From contig JAZSDN010000060.1 of assembly GCA_045531205.1 (NCBI GenBank), forward strand, positions 1-11,643: 11,643 nucleotides of DNA, given 5' to 3'. The notes beneath the pieces were generated by a model. It searched no databases and was not told where the DNA came from. It worked only from the letters and a program-made list of their open reading frames with translations. This DNA comes from JAZNQL01 sp045531205 (GTDB lineage: Bacteria > Bacillota > Clostridia > UMGS1883 > UMGS1540). How positions within the stretch are numbered: the stretch's first letter is position 1; each line of letters opens with the position of its first letter. Below are positions 7,362 to 11,643 of this stretch, piece by piece. Position numbers and translations under genes: made by a program.

Positions 7362-7391
7362 ACCTTATTCACTGTTCTTTCGTCTTATATG
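7362..7391 (+). promoter_or_regulatory. Putative ECF-type promoter of the truncated sigma gene
   Basis: ACCTT (7362-7366), 15 bases, then GTCTTATATG (7382-7391), ending 35 bases before the GTG start. The layout is the same as at 8082-8111 and resembles the AACCTTTTT...CGTCTATA form that I associate with ECF sigma targets in Clostridia. It is inferred from pattern only. Confidence 0.45.
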
Positions 7392-7426
7392 TAGAAATCT
7401 GAAATTATTTACACGGAGGGTTCGTT

Positions 7427-7678
7427 GTGAAAGAGAATAACAAAAGAATTGACGAGCTTGCTAAAAAAGTAAAAAAGGGCGATAAGAAAGCTTTTGAGGA
7501 ACTGTATAAGCTGACAAGTTCAAGGGCGTATTTCACTGCACTTCAGATTTGCGGCGACAAGCATGAAGCCGAAGATATTCTTCAGGAAAGCTATATCACC
7601 GCCCTCAACAAGATTTCTTCACTTGAAAGGACAGAAAGTTTTATGGGTTGGTTTAATCGGATAGTTGCAAACATATGA
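7427..7678 (+). pseudogene. Truncated ECF-type RNA polymerase sigma factor
   Basis: A GTG start at 7427 with GGAGGG 6 bases upstream opens an 83-codon frame. It is a clear sigma-70 region 2: KKVKKGDKKAFEELYKL, ICGDKHEAEDILQESYITAL (the region 2 core helix with the EDILQE motif) and SFMGWFNRIVAN. Normal ECF sigma factors are about 160-200 residues and go on to a linker and the DNA-binding region 4. Here the protein stops right after NRIVANI. The bases that follow encode, in another frame, the end of an unrelated glycosidase, so the gene was cut by a deletion or rearrangement at 7665-7676. Start signals are intact, so a region-2-only peptide might still be made; whether it binds RNA polymerase is unknown. 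Confidence 0.8.
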
Positions 7679-7955
7679 TCAGCCGTTTTTTGACCATCTC
7701 ACAAGACCGTTCCCCGTTGCTGTCTGCGGTGATATCGTAAAGTACCGTCACGACAGAGAAAATAATGCTTTTACCCTTGAATTCAATCAGGACAGGGTGT
7801 TTGATGTTCCGACTGTGATATTCGCTCATAAAGAAATCGAAAGCATTGAAACCGACGGCGAATATAAAATAATTCCTTTGGGTGAAACGGGCAGAAACCA
7901 TATCGAAATAAAAACAGATATCGGTAGCCATAAAGTTGATGTAAAATTCAGATAA
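7665..7955 (+). pseudogene. C-terminal domain of a GH5-like glycosidase, 5' part missing
   Basis: In the frame from 7665 to the TAA ending at 7955 the product reads YDQPFFDHLTRPFPVAVCGD, then RENNAFTLEFNQD, DVPTVIFAHKEIE and NHIEIKTDIGSHKVDVKF. The run RPFPVAVxG, then FTLEF, then PTxIF and a final beta strand matches the beta-sandwich C-terminal domain of endoglycosylceramidase-type GH5 enzymes as I remember them (RPYPxAVxG...F.L.Y...PTEIFVP). The catalytic barrel of several hundred residues is absent. The frame is closed immediately upstream by a TAG (7662-7664), inside the sigma fragment, so the join is at 7665-7676. A terminator follows the stop, as expected for the true end of a gene. The family call is moderate; that it is a gene 3' end is clearer. 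Confidence 0.6.
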
Positions 7956-7970
7956 AAAGATTCCGTAACG

Positions 7971-7999
7971 GAGCCGCCTCAACGAGACGGCTCTTTGTT
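7971..7999 (+). terminator. Terminator after the glycosidase remnant
   Basis: GAGCCG (7971-7976) pairs with CGGCTC (7988-7993). Inside, CTC pairs with GAG around a 3-nt AAC loop, with one C/A mismatch. TTTGTT follows. It lies 15 bases after the stop at 7955. Confidence 0.75.
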
Positions 8000-8081
8000 A
8001 TTTCATAATAAGAAAATATTGTTTTTATTTATAACATATTGTAAAATAGAATAGAAAAGCGAAATGTTTTTTAAAATTCCA

Positions 8082-8111
8082 ACCTTTTTTCAGACTGTTT
8101 CACTATATATT
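8082..8111 (+). promoter_or_regulatory. Putative ECF-type promoter of the long sigma gene
   Basis: CCAACCTTTTTT with ACCTT at 8082-8086, 15 bases, then ACTATATATT (8102-8111), 28 bases before the ATG. The AACCTTTTTT -35 element is typical of ECF sigma recognition (compare Bacillus SigW-type TGAAACCTTTT). ECF genes often read their own promoter, so autoregulation is a reasonable inference. Confidence 0.5.
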
Positions 8112-8139
8112 CGAAACCGTTCAGAGAGGATGCTGAAAA

Positions 8140-9753
8140 ATGGAAAAATCACGAGCCGACAAAATCATCACCGAATATTACAAAAAGCTTTACGGCTTTG
8201 CTCTTTCGAAAATGACAGACATTGATAAAGCAGAGGAGCTTGCTTCAAGAATAACCCTTGAGGTTTACTCTTCTTTGCTTAAGGCGGATGAAATAGCAAA
8301 TGTCAACGGCTATATTTACCGCATTGCCTGCAACGTTTTTGCAAGATACATTGCCGAGCGCAAGGAGAGTGCACACCTTGCAATCGATTCGGTGTTTTTG
8401 CCTGACAGCGCTGATTTCGAAAAGAACCTGATTGCCGATGAAGAAGCGAAAAAACTCAGACGTGAGATAGCATATCTATCGGAAACCCAGCGCAAAATCG
8501 TTGTTATGCATTACTATGATAATCTGAAGCTCGGCGAAATTGCAGAAAAGCTTTCCATCCCTCTCGGAACGGTCAAATGGCATCTCTACGAAGCAAAAAA
8601 CAGCTTGAAAGAAGGTATTGAAATGAAAAGAACCCCAGGCACACTTGGAATTAATCCCGTTAAATTTATAAACATGGGTCACAGCGGATTTGTAGGCAGC
8701 AAGGGTGACACATCAGATTTTCTTCGCAACAGCCTTACCCAGAATATTGCCTATGCGGCATATCATTCCCCCAAAACCGTCAACGAAATTGCCGAAGAAC
8801 TCGGTGTTTCACCGATATTCATTGAAGATGAAGTACGCAATCTTGAAGAATACGGCTTTATGGACAGACTCGGTGGCGGAAAATACAGAACAAACATTTA
8901 TATAACCGAAGCAACGGATGAAATTGACAGAAAAAAGCAGCTTCTCAACGAAGAATATGCAAAAATTATCTGCGAAGAATATATCCCTTCTGTTATTGAT
9001 GCGGTCAAAAAGCTTGATATGAGCAAAATCTACATTCCCGATAACGACATCAATCTTCTTCTGTGGACTGTGGTTATTCTTGCCGTCGGCAAAAAATCAA
9101 TGGATATCGAAACATGGAAAGAGCTTGACAAATACAGCGTAAAAAGAAAAGACGGCGGAGATTTTGTTGCGGTTGCCGAGGTTGAGCCTGATTATGATTT
9201 GAGCCGTAATAAGCGGTACAGTACATGTGGAGATATGACAAGAACAAACGAAAAATATTCAACCGGCGCATGGCAGTTTGATACATATTATGACAATCGT
9301 AGCAACGGTTGGCGTGACAGTCTTTCAAGTGACTTTGACAGCCTTTATGAACACATTTCGGGCAAAATCAGCAAGGATGACGTTTCTCTTGAAAAATATC
9401 AGCGCCTTTATGAAAAAGGTTATCTTGTTAAAGACGGTGACAATGATAAGGTAACAATGCTTGTTACCACCTACGGCGGTGATGAATTGATGAATCTTAT
9501 TCCTGACCCCGATGAAAAGCTTGAAAAGAAGCTTGAAAAATACTGCAAAGAATACTATGAACTCACAAAGGACTGCGTTGCCGATCATATGCTTCCGTTT
9601 CATAAGATTGCCTGCAGAGCAAAGTGGACAAACGGCCGCATGAGAATGACCGTTATCGAACAGCTTCTCAAATCGGGAATGCTCACTCTTCCGACCGATG
9701 AACAGAAGGCTGCACTCACAACCATGCTTTTCTGTGATACACTTCCCGAATAA
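8140..9753 (+). CDS. ECF-like sigma factor with winged-helix-like segment and long C-terminal extension
   Basis: This 537-residue protein begins as a sigma-70 family ECF factor. Region 2 is at about residues 8-75 (YYKKLYGFALSKMTDIDKAE, then NVNGYIYRIACNVFARYI). Region 4 is at about 105-160 (LSETQRKIVVMHYYDNLKLG, then AEKLSIPLGTVKWHLYEAKN). Instead of ending near residue 170, the chain goes on. Residues 196-255 look like a winged helix (TVNEIAEELGVSPIFIEDEV, then NLEEYGFMDRLGGGKYR). About 280 more residues follow with no membrane helix and no motif I recognise, containing Trp- and Tyr-rich stretches (WQFDTYYDNRSNGW) and a charged helix (DEKLEKKLEKYCKEYYE). The extension may sense a signal or act as a built-in anti-sigma or DNA-binding module; this is inference. 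AGAGAGGA lies about 9 bases before the ATG. No separate anti-sigma gene follows. Confidence 0.85.
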   Translation: MEKSRADKIITEYYKKLYGFALSKMTDIDKAEELASRITLEVYSSLLKADEIANVNGYIYRIACNVFARYIAERKESAHLAIDSVFLPDSADFEKNLIADEEAKKLRREIAYLSETQRKIVVMHYYDNLKLGEIAEKLSIPLGTVKWHLYEAKNSLKEGIEMKRTPGTLGINPVKFINMGHSGFVGSKGDTSDFLRNSLTQNIAYAAYHSPKTVNEIAEELGVSPIFIEDEVRNLEEYGFMDRLGGGKYRTNIYITEATDEIDRKKQLLNEEYAKIICEEYIPSVIDAVKKLDMSKIYIPDNDINLLLWTVVILAVGKKSMDIETWKELDKYSVKRKDGGDFVAVAEVEPDYDLSRNKRYSTCGDMTRTNEKYSTGAWQFDTYYDNRSNGWRDSLSSDFDSLYEHISGKISKDDVSLEKYQRLYEKGYLVKDGDNDKVTMLVTTYGGDELMNLIPDPDEKLEKKLEKYCKEYYELTKDCVADHMLPFHKIACRAKWTNGRMRMTVIEQLLKSGMLTLPTDEQKAALTTMLFCDTLPE

Positions 9754-9761
9754 GGCATAAA

Positions 9762-9786
9762 AAGTATCAACCGTCAGTTGATACTT
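9762..9786. terminator. Hairpin after the long sigma gene, possible terminator
   Basis: AAGTATCAAC (9762-9771) and GTTGATACTT (9777-9786) form a perfect 10-bp stem with a CGTCA loop, starting 9 bases after the sigma stop codon. On the + strand only CAAAAAC follows, so it lacks a T tract in that direction. On the - strand the tail is ACTTTTTATG. It may be a weak terminator or an mRNA 3'-end stabiliser. Confidence 0.5.
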
Positions 9787-9806
9787 CAAAAACAACCGAT
9801 GGTTTA

Positions 9807-9864
9807 CCGATTTCAACGGTTCGTTTGTTGACTCAACCGAAGAGTTTTGCAACAATGAAATCGG
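9807..9864. repeat. Inverted repeat flanking the XRE promoter, possible operator
   Basis: CCGATTTCA (9807-9815) and TGAAATCGG (9856-9864) are perfect 9-bp inverted copies. One lies upstream of the putative -35 box and the other begins on the last base of the -10 box and extends to the predicted transcription start. Between and around them CAACCG occurs at 9793 and 9834, with CAACGG at 9814, giving steps of 21 and 20 bases. Binding by the XRE protein encoded just downstream is an inference. Confidence 0.45.
9828..9856 (+). promoter_or_regulatory. Putative sigma-A promoter of the XRE regulator gene
   Basis: TTGACT (9828-9833) and AACAAT (9851-9856) are separated by 17 bases; they match the consensus at 5 of 6 and 4 of 6 positions. 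The start codon lies 47 bases after the -10 box, preceded by AAGGAG at 9890-9895. Confidence 0.45.
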
Positions 9865-9903
9865 CGAAAGCAAGCCGAACCAAAATTTGAAGGAGAATAA
9901 ATT

Positions 9904-10404
9904 ATGAATCTCGGAAACAACATTTCAGCAAGAAGAAAAGTAAAGGGTATGACTCAGGAAGAGCTTGCGGCTAATCTCGGAGTATCACCTCAGGCGGTGT
10001 CAAAGTGGGAAAACAATTTATCCTGCCCCGATATTTCGCTTTTGCCCGCAATTGCAAAGATTTTCGGAACGAGCGTTGATGAATTGCTTGGTGTTGCTGC
10101 CGCAACAGAAAATGTTGCAGAAGCAAAAACATATACCGAACCCGAAACTACATATGAGGAGCCTGTTTTTACGGGTAAGAAGGCAACAACTCTCCTTATT
10201 ACAACCGAAAAGAACGGTAAAGTTTCAAATGTCAGAATTCCTCTTACTATTGTGCGATTTGGACTTAATTTAGGCAGCACCTTCGGCGGTCTTACGGGTG
10301 CTCAGGCAAGCACAATCGAAAACGCAATAAGAACAGGTCTTTCGGGAGAAATTCTTTCCGTTGACGGTGAAAACGGAGAAAAGGTAACAATCAGTCTTGT
10401 GTAA
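9904..10404 (+). CDS. XRE-family regulator with SHOCT-like C-terminal domain
   Basis: The first 60 or so residues of this 166-residue protein are a classic XRE helix-turn-helix: NNISARRKVKGMTQEELAAN, then LGVSPQAVSKWENNLSCPDI and AKIFGTSVDELLG. A short acidic linker (NVAEAKTYTEPETTYEEP) leads to a second domain (about 90-166) reading KKATTLLITTEKNGKVSNVR, IPLTIVRFGLNLGSTFGG and ending GEILSVDGENGEKVTISLV. That layout (basic strand, IPL helix, then E-SVD-NGEKV-I strand) resembles the SHOCT-like domain found at the start of YvlB/LiaX-type envelope-stress proteins. The combination suggests a regulator whose output depends on self-association or a partner. AAGGAG lies 8 bases before the ATG. It is probably the first gene of an operon with the hydrolase 31 bases downstream. 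Confidence 0.85.
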   Translation: MNLGNNISARRKVKGMTQEELAANLGVSPQAVSKWENNLSCPDISLLPAIAKIFGTSVDELLGVAAATENVAEAKTYTEPETTYEEPVFTGKKATTLLITTEKNGKVSNVRIPLTIVRFGLNLGSTFGGLTGAQASTIENAIRTGLSGEILSVDGENGEKVTISLV

Positions 10405-10435
10405 CATATGAAGATTTGACAATACGGGTGATATT

Positions 10436-11359
10436 ATGCAATCTCTGACTTCAAAAATATTTATGTCAACCTTGCGTTTGATTTTTCATTCGCCGTTATC
10501 CGACAGCTCAAAGCTGTCCGACAATGCGGCAAAGCTGACGAAGGATAAAAAATCAAAATACAAGCCCTCAAAAAACTTTATACATTCAAAACATACAACC
10601 GACGGTGTGAAATATGAAAAGCTCATAAATCGTAATTGCAAAACAGAAAAAGTTATACTGATGATTCACGGCGGCGGATTTAAAATCGAACTGAACGATT
10701 TTTACCGCAGGCTTGCCGAAAAATACAGCAATATGTTTTACGGTGCAACGGTTATAAATGTTGATTACGGAAGATTTCCCGAGCATAAGCTCCCGTCGCA
10801 GATGCACCATGTTGTAAAAGTTTATCTTCATCTTCTTGATGAGGGTGTCAATAATTCCGATATTGTTATCATCGGCGACAGTGCAGGTGCAACCCTTGCA
10901 ATGACATCATCCTTGTGGCTTCGTGATAACGGTTATCCTTTGCCGAATCATATTGTTTGTTTTTCTATTTGGGCGGATGCAACATCAAGCGGTGATTCAA
11001 GAATTACTAACGCATACACAGACCCGTTTTACGGAATTTCAAAACACAAGAAAATCGAAGATAATCTTCACCTGCTCAGAAGAATATCAAAGTATGTTCT
11101 TGATGTTGACAGAACCGACCCGTATATCTCGCCGTTGTTCGGCAGTTTTGAAAAATTTCCGAAAGTCACTCTGATATGCGGTACAGCAGAGCTTGATGAA
11201 AGCGATAACGACAGAGTTTATGAAAAACTAAAATCCGTTTTCGTTGATGCCGAGCTTCATAAATTTGAAGGTATGTGCCATTGCTTCCAGTTATTTTCTT
11301 TTTTACCCGAAAGCAAAACCGCATATAAACTCGTTAAAAAACGGATAACGGAGGGATAA
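10436..11359 (+). CDS. Alpha/beta hydrolase, HSL (hormone-sensitive lipase) family esterase
   Basis: This is a 307-residue cytoplasmic-type carboxylesterase-like protein. The oxyanion-hole motif HGGGF is at 78-82 and the nucleophile motif GDSAG at 147-151 (Ser149), as in the HSL/acetyl-esterase family. The remaining triad residues are likely Asp254 (GTAELDESD) and His282 (EGMCHCF). YGRFPEHKLPSQ matches the family's YRLAPEHxFPAA stretch. The first 45 residues are basic and Ser/Lys-rich with a mildly hydrophobic start (FMSTLRLIF); I see no clear signal peptide. The substrate is unknown; relatives cleave short-chain acyl esters. The ribosome binding site is weak (GGGTGA), consistent with cotranscription from the XRE gene 31 bases upstream. 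The stop is two bases before the ATG of the kinase-like gene, whose GGAGGG lies inside this gene's last codons. Confidence 0.88.
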   Translation: MQSLTSKIFMSTLRLIFHSPLSDSSKLSDNAAKLTKDKKSKYKPSKNFIHSKHTTDGVKYEKLINRNCKTEKVILMIHGGGFKIELNDFYRRLAEKYSNMFYGATVINVDYGRFPEHKLPSQMHHVVKVYLHLLDEGVNNSDIVIIGDSAGATLAMTSSLWLRDNGYPLPNHIVCFSIWADATSSGDSRITNAYTDPFYGISKHKKIEDNLHLLRRISKYVLDVDRTDPYISPLFGSFEKFPKVTLICGTAELDESDNDRVYEKLKSVFVDAELHKFEGMCHCFQLFSFLPESKTAYKLVKKRITEG

Positions 11360-11361
11360 TC

Positions 11362-11643
11362 ATGAAAATCCTTGATAACAGCGACAAAAATTTATTACCT
11401 GTTTTACCCGAAATTGTTTTTCGTAAGCTCAATAAAAAAATTGAAAAAATGAAATTTATAGGGGGAGGCAGCTTCGGCAGAGTTTTCAAAGCGGATTTTT
11501 CCGACGGAACTGCCGTTGCTCTTAAGGCATACAGAATTCAGGGCTCTCAACATGAAGAAGCGGAGCAGCTTGATATTCTTTCAAAGAATACTGACGTTGA
11601 AATGCCGAAAGTGATTTTCACTCATGAAGACAGTAAAACCGCC
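11362..11643 (+). CDS. APH/protein-kinase-like phosphotransferase, N-terminal part
   Basis: The ATG at 11362 follows the hydrolase stop by two bases, with GGAGGG 7 bases upstream, so the two are probably translationally coupled. The 94 codons in the window show the N-lobe of a protein-kinase-like fold: a glycine-rich loop GGGSFGRVFKA (about residues 34-44), the ATP-binding lysine in AVALKAY (Lys55), and a likely helix-C glutamate in HEEAEQLDIL. This is the layout of the aminoglycoside phosphotransferase/choline kinase group, which phosphorylates small molecules. The catalytic loop and metal site lie beyond the window end, so neither activity nor substrate can be judged. Antibiotic resistance should not be assumed from the fold. 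Confidence 0.75.
   Translation, partial: MKILDNSDKNLLPVLPEIVFRKLNKKIEKMKFIGGGSFGRVFKADFSDGTAVALKAYRIQGSQHEEAEQLDILSKNTDVEMPKVIFTHEDSKTA

Noticed and set aside
9807..9864. A riboswitch or attenuator formed by the 9-bp inverted repeat.
   Set aside because: The only plausible promoter starts transcription to the right of the left arm, so the full stem would not be in the mRNA. A DNA-level operator is the simpler reading.
1..11643. CRISPR arrays, tRNA or rRNA genes.
   Set aside because: No regularly spaced repeats of 24-40 bases, no recognisable tRNA arms and no rRNA-like conserved segments were seen on reading the window.

Overview
The window looks like a chromosomal segment of an AT-rich Gram-positive gut anaerobe of the Clostridia, most likely Oscillospiraceae/Ruminococcaceae-like. 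The reasons are the low GC content, strong AGGAGG-type ribosome binding sites, TTGACA/TATAAT-type promoters, the Clostridia-type serine-recombinase remnant, and a surface-protein C-terminus of a kind I associate with Ruminococcus and its relatives. Names rest on motifs and memory of families; no database search was possible.

Layout. (a) 1-492, + strand: the 3' end of a PutP-like sodium:solute symporter and its terminator. (b) 533-1172: a decayed island with the C-terminal part of a large serine recombinase (- strand), abutting an unidentified 50-codon + strand reading frame and a terminator. (c) 1226-2290, - strand: a membrane-anchored transglutaminase-like protein with its own promoter and terminator. 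(d) 2317-2612, - strand: two overlapping short reading frames, probably scraps of an old mobile element. (e) 2791-6774, - strand: an operon with a good sigma-A promoter, two ABC exporter half-transporters overlapping by 8 nt, a small DUF4177-like gene with a one-base frameshift, and a strong terminator. (f) 6934-7999, + strand: three gene remnants, namely the tail of an Ig-like surface protein, the first half of an ECF-type sigma factor, and the C-terminal domain of a GH5-like glycosidase joined directly to it. (g) 8082-11643, + strand: an intact 537-residue sigma factor with ECF-like regions 2 and 4, a winged-helix-like segment and a long unrecognised C-terminal region; then an XRE regulator with a SHOCT-like tail, an HSL-family alpha/beta hydrolase, and the start of an APH-like kinase.

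How they may work together. The two ABC proteins are very probably one heterodimeric exporter of unknown substrate; the small gene behind them is cotranscribed. The XRE regulator, hydrolase and kinase are tightly spaced and probably form an operon, driven by a putative promoter that lies inside a cluster of repeats resembling an operator. The long sigma factor and the truncated one share an ECF-type promoter layout (ACCTT, 15 nt, then a TATAT-containing -10), which suggests that the same or related sigma factors read both.

The best candidates for something new are the sigma factor with its long extension and the promoter-flanking repeats before the XRE gene. Much of the rest is gene decay: at least four remnants and one frameshift sit between intact operons.
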